From: Niastella vici
Lineage (GTDB): Bacteria > Bacteroidota > Bacteroidia > Chitinophagales > Chitinophagaceae
Assembly: GCF_002077945.1 (NCBI RefSeq)
Contig: NZ_LVYD01000077.1
Span: forward strand, 1 to 62,013
DNA: 62,013 bases
Reading direction: 5' to 3'
The stretch's first letter is position 1, and each line of letters starts with the position of its first letter. Below the pieces are notes generated by a model, which made no database searches, had not been told where the DNA came from, and was given only the letters and a program-made list of their open reading frames with translations. Of this stretch, positions 52,801 through 61,555 are shown in pieces. The translations under genes were made by a program, and so were the position numbers.

Positions 52801-54725
52801 GCCACGTTGTTGTTGACTGTTATGATCAATACCGCAGTTCCGGTGCCACTCGTATTGGTAGCATTAATGGAAACAGCGGTTGTGCCTGCTGTTGTTGGCG
52901 TTCCTGATATTACGCCTGTAGAAGTGTTTATGCTTAAACCATCGGGTAAACCGGTAGCGCTGTAAGCCGTTGGATTATTGGTTGCAATAACAGAATAATT
53001 GAAAGCGGTTCCAACAGCAGTCGTTTCCGATAAGGGGCTGCTGATCTGCGGCGCACCGGCCGGCGTTGTATTGGTGATTGATACATTGCTGAAGGTGGCT
53101 GAGTTTACCGCAGAGGTATTATTCGATGCCGTAAACAACCCAACATAAACATCAGCCGCAAAGGAGTTATAAATACAATTATGACAGCTCCAGTTTACGC
53201 CATCTGCCGAATGATATGAAAAGATCCGGTTGCCGACGCGCTCGAGCTTTAACCACCAGGGCGCTTTTGGCGCATAATGCGTATAGCCGTTCACATTGCC
53301 ATTCCAACGGGTATTCACAGAACCATTGTACAGGTTCACCGAAATATTATTGGCAGTAGCAGCCAGGCTATCGCGCACCATTATCCCGGCGGTGGCAGAG
53401 CTGATAGAATTACTATCAATTCTTGCAATGATGATGAAATCCCCGCTAACGGGTTTGAAGGCAAAATTGGCCGAAGTGGCTGCCGAAGTACCGGCGCCAT
53501 TCAGCTGAAATTTGCCATTGTTATATGCAACGCTTCCGGCAATACCGGGGTTGCCAATATCCAGATCGCTTAGCTGCGATACTGCCTGCGTATTGGGAAA
53601 AGCAATTGGTGTTATAGGTATAGCTGTAGAAGTGTCAGCAGATTTTAAATACAGGAATGAATACGACCCCTCGCCCACTGCTGTACGCATTTGCTCGGTC
53701 CATGGCGTTGCAATACCCTTACGCAAGGCGTAGGCGCCTTTGATAATGTTATTGAATGGGGCCTGATGACGTGCACCTACCCCAATACCCCAGTTCTGCC
53801 AGTAATTGGCCGAACCGCCAAAGGGTATAAAGGTCATGGTGTCGCCAACAAAAGCATATTTATTATACAATTCACCGATCGCTAACAACCGGTTACCATA
53901 TTCCGAAAACAGGTCAACGCCCTGCTTCCAGGCTACTTCACCGGCAAAAACGAGGGCAGCCGCCTGCACAAACCAGTGGTCATCGCGGCCGGCATCGCCC
54001 ACTTCCCCATTGGGCAGGCTACACCTGAGGGCCGCAGTTGCATCGAGACGGTACAGTTCTATGGCCTGGTCCCACTTGGCCTTGTCATCGAGAAAAGCAG
54101 CCACAGCGAGCGCGATCTGCATTTGCAAAGCGCCTTTGTTATTATCTCTTGGCGGGTAAGGCACCCACGATTGCGGCCAAATGACGTTGGCGAAATAATT
54201 TTTTACGTGAACGGTGTTTGAATCACTCCAACCGGGGAAAGTGCCGCGCAGAATATCTGCAGCCGTAACAAAATAAGGCACGTAATCACCGATATCCAGC
54301 ATAGCCTCACCGCCCGACCAAATAGTATTGGTCACAGCCCAGCTATCGAGCATGTTGGTAGCCTTGCGGGCATAGGCGCTGTCGCCGGTAAATACATACA
54401 TGAAAGTAAGGTTGTGGATCGCCTGCATATCGCTTATCCATTGCGTGTTGTGCAGGTTGGGCGCGCGGCCTACTTCGGTGAAGGGCCCCTGCATGCCATA
54501 GCTGAGTTTTGACCGGCTGTCATTGGCCAAAGCATTGTACCCGGTTAGCCAGGGGTCTTTTGTAATGTTTGCTTTGAGCTGGTCCAGGTCATACTTCGTA
54601 AACGGTATGCTGGGGTGCACAAAGCGTTGTGCCATGGCAGTTGTACCTGCCAACAGGGTAACAATGGTTACCCATAGGCACAGCCATTTTCTGGTTTTCT
54701 GTAAAGTACCATGAATACTTCTCAT
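46863..54725 (-). CDS. Giant T9SS-secreted protein with N-terminal alginate-lyase-like domain
   Basis: 2620 residues. Signal peptide to ~33. Residues ~35-365 form an alpha/alpha lyase domain (alginate_lyase/PL5-like: WLTGYNALAND, LHNTQWISDMQAIHNLTFMYVFTGD, NNKGALQMQIALAVAAFLDD, DAGRDDHWF). Then come a DUF1349/LamG-like sandwich (~390-550), a putative Ig domain (~555-645, SINTSTGVISGTP), two FN3-like domains (~650-815), a beta-helix with autotransporter-type repeats (~830-1330, LTGKNTYAGNTTLTGA), Ig and FN3 (~1330-1490), a LamG sandwich (~1500-1705), two more FN3, a second DUF1349-like and Ig domain, HYR/SprB-like repeats, and a T9SS sorting domain (~2545-2620, VFPNPVNEMLTI). A polyuronate lyase displayed on a very long stalk is the inference. 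No frameshift is seen. Confidence 0.88.
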   Translation of the reverse strand: MRSIHGTLQKTRKWLCLWVTIVTLLAGTTAMAQRFVHPSIPFTKYDLDQLKANITKDPWLTGYNALANDSRSKLSYGMQGPFTEVGRAPNLHNTQWISDMQAIHNLTFMYVFTGDSAYARKATNMLDSWAVTNTIWSGGEAMLDIGDYVPYFVTAADILRGTFPGWSDSNTVHVKNYFANVIWPQSWVPYPPRDNNKGALQMQIALAVAAFLDDKAKWDQAIELYRLDATAALRCSLPNGEVGDAGRDDHWFVQAAALVFAGEVAWKQGVDLFSEYGNRLLAIGELYNKYAFVGDTMTFIPFGGSANYWQNWGIGVGARHQAPFNNIIKGAYALRKGIATPWTEQMRTAVGEGSYSFLYLKSADTSTAIPITPIAFPNTQAVSQLSDLDIGNPGIAGSVAYNNGKFQLNGAGTSAATSANFAFKPVSGDFIIIARIDSNSISSATAGIMVRDSLAATANNISVNLYNGSVNTRWNGNVNGYTHYAPKAPWWLKLERVGNRIFSYHSADGVNWSCHNCIYNSFAADVYVGLFTASNNTSAVNSATFSNVSITNTTPAGAPQISSPLSETTAVGTAFNYSVIATNNPTAYSATGLPDGLSINTSTGVISGTPTTAGTTAVSINATNTSGTGTAVLIITVNNNVAPAAPTGLSASVVNTTQIKLAWTAAANASSYSVKRSLTAGGPYTTIQSGITGTSFVDAGPAFEVNNYYVVTALSGSLESGNSAEVFANVPPAIPSKPVVTSKSNELDLKWDTAAGAKTYKIKRATVAGGPYTVIAQVSATSYADMNVANGTGYYYVVSSMGNTQESANSIESFGVPGSNASTWSATPASESWSNAANWVEGTVPASPAILTFKSTADSVITNDITGLQVSRLLFDTTASDYTISGNSIKLKTDLVNNSAYWQAISTPVTIDSQVTVSAMSGINMTGVVSGAGSILKSGSGVLQLTGKNTYAGNTTLTGAIAIAGTGAGTSGAPTYGPLGTGKIIMNGGTLYSGDSAATIYNDIQVMGTGRSYLTQTVNSISIYGRITGTGTLWEDGNDYPGINLYGDNSGFTGTFVAALRSGRNRVRFMVPESGSANAYWNLDANGIDCIGVLFQTGTLNFGALTGRGYFRNDAGGTPTISIGALNISTNFGGTMNNYFNVIKVGTADLSFSGNHTYGGTTTVMSGRFLLNNNAATGTFASPIIVQGGALGGGGRTQATIKVGTGSGTGASLEPGNSNIATLTTTAALTMNQDATYKAEISIVNATCDKMSAAGLTLNNPVLSVTAVDSGALASGTNLVIIDNSSSSAVTGNFKNLPELGLVTVKGYNFRITYRGGDGNDVVLMDERVLPVTISSKTTDTTLLGRTYTYAITAIKSPTSYNATGLPAGLTVNTSTGVISGTPTVAGAFAVTLTAANDTSTATATLNLYVRNTTVDGVAGIAGTGKNTIEWNQVLNLGYKVKRGTAAGGPFTTLGSTINTFYVDSTITTGTTYYYVVAAYDSTGEFGNSAAITPVVTTGAYSYWDLNDSSATTANDLWGSRKATLNAGVTRVAGAIKQGIKLDGTTSGYASLPTGAVSSLTDFTFSAWVKMDVAANWARIFDFGTGTNVYMFLARNNTGLLRYAITTGGGSKEQGINSNTTITTGVYTHVAVTWSGNVGILYMNGVEVGRNSAMTLKPSSLGSTTQNWFGRSQYSADPYLTGILDDIKIYSRSLSAAEIVGLVNAAAPAQPTPLTVTSASAKNIQLGWTASAGATSYSIKRSTTSGSGYTAIASATTNSFTDTTVAGGGPYYYVVTAKSGLFESAPSNEVNVLLAPAAVTYPIATSWNKRIDLSWVGASGATSYVVKRTTGTDTTTIATITGLTYSDTTVTNGTAYTYMIYAANTAGASPGSAASATPVNQPNSWSHSDIGSTVLTGNAGYANGITAYGSGADVWGTADAFHFTYQIVSGDGAIVARVASLQNYATNTAISGNAKAGVMMRDALTAGARHGLVDVTPSVGIEYIRRTATNGSSSVTSAAGLVAPNWVKLVRTKDTLAAYRSADGINWTNINSQTYTGLPTNIYVGLAVCSHNTAAITRGVFDTVSVATAVPAITSAKTAGGIVDSSFSFQLVATNSTYHYSATGLPNGLSINIGTGLISGTPTVPGTFPVVVTAANALGTTTDNLVITVTRNQVITFPALTDAQVGAPDFNAGATASSALPVSYSSSNQSVATIVNGLVHVVGKGVTTITASQNGDSIYNAAPTVSRQLVTYMLPTIITKNIQVAVDATGTAAITAQQVDSGSVSYSGALTLRVNRTAFSCGDIGSAVTVTLTGTDADGHADSANAQVTVVDNTAPVVSSPQDQLFCYSNSGTYTVPALTATDNCEVASISYVVSGATARSGTGANASGVFNTGLSTIVYTVNDVHGNASTDTTLVTVNAALSAVIPDVYAMNPAVDEKNTIYIGYGPTSLTITVMPNGGTAPYRYVWNSGDTTAAVSVNVAGTYTVTVTDSKGCTTTASILMKTLDVRCGNNFNKVKICHNGKSICIGMDGVQDHLNHGDYLGECSSGARQANAGTTCNCNPAAITVFPNPVNEMLTIQLGALNTGAVMQLYNANGVLVRTERLVNSTTTISVQPLPAGIYYISIKNGAATFMRKIVKL

Positions 54726-54816
54726 AGTGACAATCGTTTGGTTTAATTTTTGTCTAATTCACGTGTTGAAATAATCATTACCTACGCCACTTTTCCCCGC
54801 TTACACAATAAGAATA

Positions 54817-54855
54817 AACCTGTCAGTGCATCAAAAAGACGCACACTGACAGGTT
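54817..54855 (-). terminator. Terminator of the PUL2 susC-susD-surface protein operon
   Basis: AACCTGTCAGTG at 54817-54828 pairs perfectly (12 bp) with CACTGACAGGTT at 54844-54855. On the minus strand the stem is followed by TATTCTTATT. It separates the surface lipoprotein gene from the giant lyase gene, which must then have its own promoter in 54726-54816 or depend on readthrough. Confidence 0.78.
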
Positions 54856-54910
54856 TTGCAATCACACCAAACCGAAAGGAAAAGTTTTCACAGGTATATA
54901 TTTATTTGTT

Positions 54911-55921
54911 TTATTGTACTGTTCCAATAAATTCTATTTCAGCAATATCACAATAGCCATCCGGCGAATAATAATAGATGTAGCGGTAGGTGTTCGCTGC
55001 ATTGATCGCAGTCTCAGTTAAAACACCCACTGTAGGCGCCGTTGTTATCTTATATAAAACATCATAGCTGGTAAGCGTTGCATCATTAGAGCCACGGATC
55101 TCGCCCTTAACCATGCGCGCAGCCTGGCCACTCCGTGGCGCATAACGAACCACAGTAAGCTTAGCTGATTTTCCTGCTCCCACATCGTACCCTACATAAC
55201 CCGATGCAGTAGCTGCATCTACATAAGTATTGAGGTTACCGTCTACAGCAGCTGCTATTGTTGTATTCGCATTGTTTCCATACGAACCCGAATGCCCAAT
55301 TAAAGTACCGGTAATTTTTTGTTCGTTGCCTACAAAGAAAAAGGGTCCGGGAAGAGGGTAGTCGTTAAATTTCACTACGGGGGTGCCTGAAACGGAATTC
55401 GGAACTTTAAATTGAACCTGCGTAGCGGAATTTGAAACTATCTGGGCTTGTGAACTACCGATCATTGCTTTAATGGCTGAAACATCCGGAAGAAAATTAA
55501 GCCCTGTAAATGTTATTACATCGCCGGGATTACCGCGGGTGGCGCTGATACTTTTATAGGTTGGTGCAGGGATCACCGTAAAGGACCCGATTGAATCGGT
55601 CTTTGTTGTCCATACCTGCAGGCCTACCTTTCCTGATACTGCAGTTGCTGGTACCTGAACAACGATCTGGGTATCTCTACAGCTTACCACAGTGGTTGCC
55701 TGAATACCGCCAAACCATACTTTTACAGCACCAGTAAGTGTATCGAAGTTTGTTCCTTTAATGGTTACATTCATCCCCGGAAAACCTACGTTATAATTGA
55801 TGCCGGAGGCACTTTGAGCCGGATAAGTAAATTCCCTGAATTGGGGACCTTTTTTACAACCGGCGCCAAAGAGTATCGACACTATTGACCAACAGGCAAT
55901 AATTAGAAATTTATTTTTCAT
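54911..55921 (-). CDS. Surface glycan-binding lipoprotein with TIG and discoidin-like domains (PUL2)
   Basis: 336 residues. Lipoprotein signal (ILFGAGCKKG, Cys ~22). Two IPT/TIG Ig-like domains (~45-120: GMNVTIKGTNFDTLTGAVKVWFGG; ~125-200: GDVITFTGLNFLPD) are followed by a discoidin/F5-8C-like module (~210-336: AAVDGNLNTYVDAATASGYVGYDVG and the ending CDIAEIEFIG). This matches SusE/F-position surface proteins that bind the glycan next to SusCD. It lies 46 bp after susD and ends the operon. It probably binds the polyuronate attacked by the giant lyase-like protein. Confidence 0.85.
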   Translation of the reverse strand: MKNKFLIIACWSIVSILFGAGCKKGPQFREFTYPAQSASGINYNVGFPGMNVTIKGTNFDTLTGAVKVWFGGIQATTVVSCRDTQIVVQVPATAVSGKVGLQVWTTKTDSIGSFTVIPAPTYKSISATRGNPGDVITFTGLNFLPDVSAIKAMIGSSQAQIVSNSATQVQFKVPNSVSGTPVVKFNDYPLPGPFFFVGNEQKITGTLIGHSGSYGNNANTTIAAAVDGNLNTYVDAATASGYVGYDVGAGKSAKLTVVRYAPRSGQAARMVKGEIRGSNDATLTSYDVLYKITTAPTVGVLTETAINAANTYRYIYYYSPDGYCDIAEIEFIGTVQ

Positions 55922-55967
55922 CTGTTTAGTATTTATTTTTACTGATTATCAAGGGAACACGCCTATA

Positions 55968-57797
55968 TCAATAACCAGGATTTTGAAGCAGTTTTGAATT
56001 CAGGTTAAGCTGTTGAAGAGGAAGCGGATATAAATAATGCTTCCTGGCCACTGTATGATTTTGTTTACTGTCAATAACCACACATTTTAATTTGCCCGCC
56101 GAAGTTTCTGCATCTTCTTCGCCAAACCTATACGAACCGGCGGTATACCTGGCAGCTATAACGCTGTCGGCACCTGTAGAAGAAGCAGTTTTGAATTCAG
56201 TGGGGTAATTTGCGCCGCCTACAACCATTCCCAGGCGTGAAGGATTGAGGGCAGCTTCCAGAATGCCCCAACGTTTCAGGTCGTCGAAGCGTTTACCCTC
56301 CCGGTATAATTCCACACCTCTTTCTCTTCTTATTTCGGTTTTCATATCCAAACCGTTGGTTGTTGCCAGCGCGTTCGTAAGAGAAGCTACACCTGCACGA
56401 CTTCTTAATTTATTGATGGAAGCATTTAATTGGGCATCTGTGATAGTTCCGTTCAGCTCAACCAACGCTTCAGCATAGGTCAAATACACTTCAGCCAGCC
56501 GGATAACCGGCAAATTGGCTGATTCGGTATTATCTGTTCTGCGTGTGCCATATCCATACACGGCATATTTCGCGTTGCCATATCCGCTCGCGCCAAGGCT
56601 TCCATACACCAGATTGCCACCCGTGGGAGGTATTGCCGATCCGTATAAATAATTCAACAGGCGCAGGTCACGGCTCTTAAACTCATCTCCTACGCTATGA
56701 TATCCCTGAAATAAAGGAGATTTATCAATGGGTAATCCATCGGTACATACGGGCATGTCTACAAACTTGCGGCTGGGATACAGTTGCCAGGAGGTCCAGC
56801 TAATATTAAGGCGGCTTTGCTTATTGGTAAAATCATACTCCGTGTACAAAATAAATTCTTTGTTTGACGTTTTATCAAATCCACCGGGATTGCTGCCTGC
56901 ATCTTCCAGATTGAACAAATACCACGAGCTGGAATTTGCCATGCTGCCAACGTTGTTTTTATTCCATAATTCATATCCACCATTGTCCATCACACTCTGA
57001 CATAAGGCAACAGCATCTGTTAAATATTTGGTTTTGTTACCTGCATCATATCCTGTTTTGCCGGCGCCGATTGATGTACCATCGCCATCGGGATCCTGGC
57101 CCACATATTTTTCCCAGGTGGCTTCGTACAATTCTACCTGTGCTTTATAAGCCTGCGCAGCCCATTTACTTACCCGGCCTTTATCACCGGCAGGTATAAG
57201 TTGTTCGGTTGGTAATTTTGCAATAGCAGAATCGAGATCAGATAAAATTTGATTAACCACTTCATAGCGGCTGTTACGCGGCTCCTGTAATTCCGGCGAA
57301 TTCACATCGAGCACAGTAGTGGCAATGGGCACTCCGCCAAAGGTTTTCAGCAAACCGAAATAAGAAAAAGCACGAAAGAAATAGGCTTCGCCCACATATT
57401 GGCTGATATCGCCGGTGCCGGCATATGTTGCCGCCTTTGATAATAAAATATTGGCGGTACGGATCCATGAAAAGTCATATCTGTTATCGGTACTTACTAC
57501 AGCTATAATGCCCTGTCCCAGATCGGTGCCATTGCCATTTGCATTTGCCGATAAATCGGAACCATTATCCATATTACCAAAGCTCCAGGTAGGCATCAGG
57601 CTGAACCATTTGTTATCCTTGGAGGAGTAATACCCATAAAAACTGGTTGTATAAGCCTTAAAATCGCTGGGCTGTTTAAAATACACTGCATCTGTAAACA
57701 TTGCAGTGGGTTCAAGGTCAACAAATTTTTTCTGGCATGAAAAGACGCTGAGCACCATTCCCCCTGCCATTATATAGTTGAATATTTTTTTCATCAT
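55968..57797 (-). CDS. SusD/RagB-type surface glycan-binding lipoprotein (PUL2)
   Basis: 609 residues. Lipoprotein signal (MVLSVFSCQKKFVDLEP, Cys ~21). SusD signatures: EAYFFRAFSYFGLLKTFGGVPIAT near residue 140, the TPR-like helices, RLAEVYLTYAEALVELNG, and RRERGVELYREGKRFDDLKRWG, with LLQNPGY at the end. It starts 17 bp after susC, and either of the first two Met codons may be used. It works as the lid and binding partner of the PUL2 SusC. Confidence 0.95.
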   Translation of the reverse strand: MMKKIFNYIMAGGMVLSVFSCQKKFVDLEPTAMFTDAVYFKQPSDFKAYTTSFYGYYSSKDNKWFSLMPTWSFGNMDNGSDLSANANGNGTDLGQGIIAVVSTDNRYDFSWIRTANILLSKAATYAGTGDISQYVGEAYFFRAFSYFGLLKTFGGVPIATTVLDVNSPELQEPRNSRYEVVNQILSDLDSAIAKLPTEQLIPAGDKGRVSKWAAQAYKAQVELYEATWEKYVGQDPDGDGTSIGAGKTGYDAGNKTKYLTDAVALCQSVMDNGGYELWNKNNVGSMANSSSWYLFNLEDAGSNPGGFDKTSNKEFILYTEYDFTNKQSRLNISWTSWQLYPSRKFVDMPVCTDGLPIDKSPLFQGYHSVGDEFKSRDLRLLNYLYGSAIPPTGGNLVYGSLGASGYGNAKYAVYGYGTRRTDNTESANLPVIRLAEVYLTYAEALVELNGTITDAQLNASINKLRSRAGVASLTNALATTNGLDMKTEIRRERGVELYREGKRFDDLKRWGILEAALNPSRLGMVVGGANYPTEFKTASSTGADSVIAARYTAGSYRFGEEDAETSAGKLKCVVIDSKQNHTVARKHYLYPLPLQQLNLNSKLLQNPGY

Positions 57798-57814
57798 TGT
57801 AAAATTTCAGTTTA

Positions 57815-60800
57815 TTATAATCCGACATTAATACCAAACGACCATGTTCTGCTAAAGGGGTAACCGCCGCCGGGAGTTGTTTTTCCATCTGAGGTGCTAA
57901 AGTCTACAGATGCTTCGCCCATCTCAGGATCATATCCGTCACGCACCTTCGCTTTTTCCCATAAATCGTTTCCTGAGAAATAAACCCGTACTCTTTGCAG
58001 TTTCGCTTTCTCGGTCAATTTTTTCGGAAGTGTATATCCAACGATTAACGTTTTGAGCCGTACATAGCGATTGTTTTGCAACATAAAATCATTATTCGCA
58101 TAGTTCCATTTTGAACGGGTGGTATTCACTGTTAACCGGGGATAAATGGCACCGGGATTATCTGCCGTCCAGGTTTTACCAATGAAGGTTGGGTTTTGAT
58201 TCGACCAAATGGCTAAGAAGGGATACGACATCCATCCGCTGCGCATGATGAGTTGTTTGAATTGCCCCTGGAAGAACGCAGAAAAATCAAAGCCTTTATA
58301 GGATGCGCCCATATTGAACCCAAATGTATAGTGAGGGGTACCATCGCCTGCATAGACCAAAGAACTGTTCTTACTACCTACGCCTGTAATATTGCCTACC
58401 CCGGTTGCATCTACTTTCTTCGTATCACCCGGGCGTAAAGCCACATCTGCATTGGCCTGGGGCAGGCCTAACAGATCAGAATTTGCCACTGTACCGTATT
58501 TAGTATAATAGGCATCCACTTCCTTCTGGTCTTTAAAATAGCCATCGGTCTTATATACAAACCATGGCTGATAAGCATATCCGTTCACAATACTATTTTT
58601 CCCTGCCGTATACGTATCGGCTCCTTCCACTCCGGTTACTTTGGTTCTGGTATTACTGATATTAAATGCAACATTGTAAGAGAAATCGCCCTTCCTGTCG
58701 TTCCATCCTATTATAGCTTCCCAACCTTTGGTATTGAAATGGCCGTTATTGGTTTTTGGTGCATTGCCACCCAATACAGCCGGGTAACTTACATTGATCA
58801 ACATGCCGATATTGTCCTTTACGAAATAGTCGAAAGAGGAAGTCAGTCTGTTGCGTAAGAAACTCAAATCGATACCCAGGTTTTTCTGGCGCACCTTTTC
58901 CCAGGTTCTCGTATAACTTATCAATCCGTTGTTATTGAGCGAGGTTGCCGTTTGCCATGCACCTGATTGACCTAATACGGAAGTGTTAACTCTTACTGTA
59001 GAGAGATAATCGAATTCACCGAGATCATTTGCTTCATTACCGGAAGTACCGTAACTGGCGCGAATTTTACCAAAGCTCAATACCGAATTCAGGTCTTTAA
59101 GAAAATTCTCTCTGGTAAAAACCCAACCCACAGATGCCGAGCCGAAGTTTTTAAACTTGAAGCCCTGGGCAAAGCGGGAATTTCCATCGCGGCGGCCAAG
59201 TAACTCAAGCAAATACTTTTCCGCATAATTATAGTTTACTCTTGCCAGATAAGAATACCGGCCCATTTGAGTTTTAAATCCATCGTTCGATACCGAGGCT
59301 GTGGAAGCAAGGCTTATATCCTGAACGCCTAAATTATCGAATCCAATCCGGGTAGCCGATACCCATTGAGAAGTGTTTTTTTCTGCATTGATACCTGCCA
59401 CTGCCGAAATGTTGTGCTCGCCAATATTTTTATTATAGCGAAGCAAGGCAGAGTAATATTGATAATAGCCTGTCCAGGCATAGGTGTAATATCTGTTGTT
59501 GGTTCCTTCGGTACCGGTGCCAATTCGCTGAATTGTTCCATACCAATTGTAAACCGGCACTTGCAAAACATATTTTTCCTGGGTGAACCTTTCGTTCTGC
59601 AAAGAAGCCATCCCTTCGAAGGCCAGGTCTTTGTAGAGCTGATAGGTGGCTTTTAAGTCTATTCTACCCGTCAGCGAGTTTCTGTTATCCCTGCCCCCAT
59701 CTGTTGTCATTGCCGCTGCATTTCTACGGGCGCCGCCATCAACAGCGTTAAAACTGGCAAACCATTGGCCAAAAGGATTTTTGGCAGGGAAAAACGGCAT
59801 GTCGTAACCGTAAACGGTATTGTCAAGACCAACAGAAGGTGTACTGGTTTTTGCATCGATCAAACTAATGGTCGATTCTAATTTCAATTTTTCCGAAAAC
59901 TTGTAATCATGGTTGAACCGGACGTTGTATTGTTTTTGTCCGTCGTAAGCTGTAGCCAGATTTCCCTGATTATCTGCATAACCAAAGCTCAGGCGGTAAG
60001 CCGACCTGTCATTGCTGCTCGAAAGGCTTAAATTATGTTGTTTCGAATAACGGGTGGCAAACATCTCCTTTAGCCGGTTGGAATTGTAAATAAAAAAATC
60101 AATTCCTAAAACCGGATAAGCACCTTCAATTCCCTGTTGCATTTTAAGCAAATTGTCTTTACTGCCCCAGATCCAGTAGTTAGGATTGGTTTCTTCCTTA
60201 TTGGCATCTAACCACATGGTAGCATATTGTTGCATATCGGGCGAATAACCAATAATGCCATTGGTTGTCCAGCGAAGATTACCAGTGTAATCAACTTTCA
60301 GTTTTCCCTTTCCTCTTTTGGTGGTTACCAAAATCACCCCGTTTGAAGCTCTGGATCCGTAAATAGCAGCCGATGCATCTTTTAATACAGAAATACTTTC
60401 AATGTCATCGCTGTTCATATTTTGAAAAGAATAGTCGTTCATAGCAGGAACTCCGTCAACAATTATCAGTGGTTTACTGCCATTGACAGATGTTTGACCG
60501 CGAATTATAAAATTCATATTCTCATTACCCGGTCTTGGTGAGGTTCGGGTTACTACCAAACCGGGAGAAGCACCCTGCAGCGCCAGCCCCACATTGGTAA
60601 TTGCACGGCTTTCAAATGTTTTGCTGGTAACCTGTTCTACAGCGCCGGTTAGCGTTGCTTTCTTTTGTTTCCCGTAACCTACGATGATCACATCGTCAAG
60701 TTTCAGGTCTGTGGCAACTAATGTTAAATTAATAGTACTATTTTCTCCAACTTTATGCTCCTCTGTACGCATTCCTGTATAACTAAAAACAAGTACGCTG

Positions 60801-61081
60801 TTAGCTGATGGCACAACAATTACATATTTCCCGTCGTCACCGGTCATAGTGGCTTTGGCCGAGCCTTTTACAACAACAGTAACACCACTTAATGGCTCGC
60901 CTTTTTCATTGCGAACAATACCTGAAATTTTGGTTTCACTTTCCTGAGCAATAGCATCGTTGTTTGCTGCAATGCCCAAAACCCACACAATCAGAAATGT
61001 GAGCCGTAAAAACCACTTCGACACCTGTAAGCAGCCAAAGTGCGTTGGTGGTATTGAACCTGCAGTTAGTTTCTTTTTCAT
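57815..61081 (-). CDS. SusC/RagA-type TonB-dependent outer-membrane transporter (PUL2)
   Basis: 1088 residues from ATG 61081; a TTG seven codons upstream is also in frame. A long N-terminal region with a hydrophobic signal (WFLRLTFLIVWVLGIAANNDAIA-Q, cleavage ~45), CarboxypepD_reg-like domain (ISGIVRNEKGEPLSGVTVVVKG), TonB-box-like DDVIIVGYGKQKK, and the plug with IESISVLKDASAAIYGSRASNGVILVTTKRGKGK. The barrel ends in FGINVGL. No STN domain follows the signal. It imports the oligosaccharides released by the PUL2 enzymes. It leads an operon with susD and the surface lipoprotein. I see no regulator gene next to it inside the window. Confidence 0.95.
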   Translation of the reverse strand: MKKKLTAGSIPPTHFGCLQVSKWFLRLTFLIVWVLGIAANNDAIAQESETKISGIVRNEKGEPLSGVTVVVKGSAKATMTGDDGKYVIVVPSANSVLVFSYTGMRTEEHKVGENSTINLTLVATDLKLDDVIIVGYGKQKKATLTGAVEQVTSKTFESRAITNVGLALQGASPGLVVTRTSPRPGNENMNFIIRGQTSVNGSKPLIIVDGVPAMNDYSFQNMNSDDIESISVLKDASAAIYGSRASNGVILVTTKRGKGKLKVDYTGNLRWTTNGIIGYSPDMQQYATMWLDANKEETNPNYWIWGSKDNLLKMQQGIEGAYPVLGIDFFIYNSNRLKEMFATRYSKQHNLSLSSSNDRSAYRLSFGYADNQGNLATAYDGQKQYNVRFNHDYKFSEKLKLESTISLIDAKTSTPSVGLDNTVYGYDMPFFPAKNPFGQWFASFNAVDGGARRNAAAMTTDGGRDNRNSLTGRIDLKATYQLYKDLAFEGMASLQNERFTQEKYVLQVPVYNWYGTIQRIGTGTEGTNNRYYTYAWTGYYQYYSALLRYNKNIGEHNISAVAGINAEKNTSQWVSATRIGFDNLGVQDISLASTASVSNDGFKTQMGRYSYLARVNYNYAEKYLLELLGRRDGNSRFAQGFKFKNFGSASVGWVFTRENFLKDLNSVLSFGKIRASYGTSGNEANDLGEFDYLSTVRVNTSVLGQSGAWQTATSLNNNGLISYTRTWEKVRQKNLGIDLSFLRNRLTSSFDYFVKDNIGMLINVSYPAVLGGNAPKTNNGHFNTKGWEAIIGWNDRKGDFSYNVAFNISNTRTKVTGVEGADTYTAGKNSIVNGYAYQPWFVYKTDGYFKDQKEVDAYYTKYGTVANSDLLGLPQANADVALRPGDTKKVDATGVGNITGVGSKNSSLVYAGDGTPHYTFGFNMGASYKGFDFSAFFQGQFKQLIMRSGWMSYPFLAIWSNQNPTFIGKTWTADNPGAIYPRLTVNTTRSKWNYANNDFMLQNNRYVRLKTLIVGYTLPKKLTEKAKLQRVRVYFSGNDLWEKAKVRDGYDPEMGEASVDFSTSDGKTTPGGGYPFSRTWSFGINVGL

Positions 61082-61530
61082 TTTTACAATTTTTGTAGAC
61101 AAAAGGATTACCTGTTTAGGGATAAAAGGTTTTTTGTTTGGTTACTTTTTCAATTTTTATGGTGGTCAATAGTTCACATTCCTGATTTCCCATACAAATT
61201 CTTTCCCCGCCGGGCGTCGTTCATGTCATTACTTAATTTGCCGGGAAGTTTTTTAATGACGAAACCCTTCAAAGGCTCTTCAGGGGCATTTAAAAAGCCT
61301 TGAAGCCTTATGGGCATTTGTGTTTGTACTGAATAAGTGAAAATGAAGGCAATAATGGAGGATAGTATATAATTATAGTGGTTAAAAGCAATGCTTTTGA
61401 CACCACGCGCCTTTAAAATACCAAGTATGAAAACATTTTTTCTCATATAAGCAAGCTCCCGAAATTTCTACTAAAATTTAACCAATCGATTTAGCAGAAT
61501 GCAATCTGTAAAAGGCTCTGTTCAGCCATG

Positions 61531-61555
61531 GAGTCCCTACTTTAAGTAGGAACTC
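61531..61555. promoter_or_regulatory. Near-perfect 25-bp palindrome upstream of PUL2
   Basis: GAGTCCCTACTT and AAGTAGGAACTC (12-bp arms with one mismatch around a central T). It has no T tract and no gene directly before it, so an operator for a dimeric regulator is more likely than a terminator. It lies 450 bp before the susC ATG. Confidence 0.45.

Noticed and set aside
61174..61446. 90-codon minus-strand frame upstream of the PUL2 susC
   Set aside because: One hydrophobic stretch, but no motif, no convincing start and no family; it may simply be part of the decayed upstream region. Conservation in relatives would change this.
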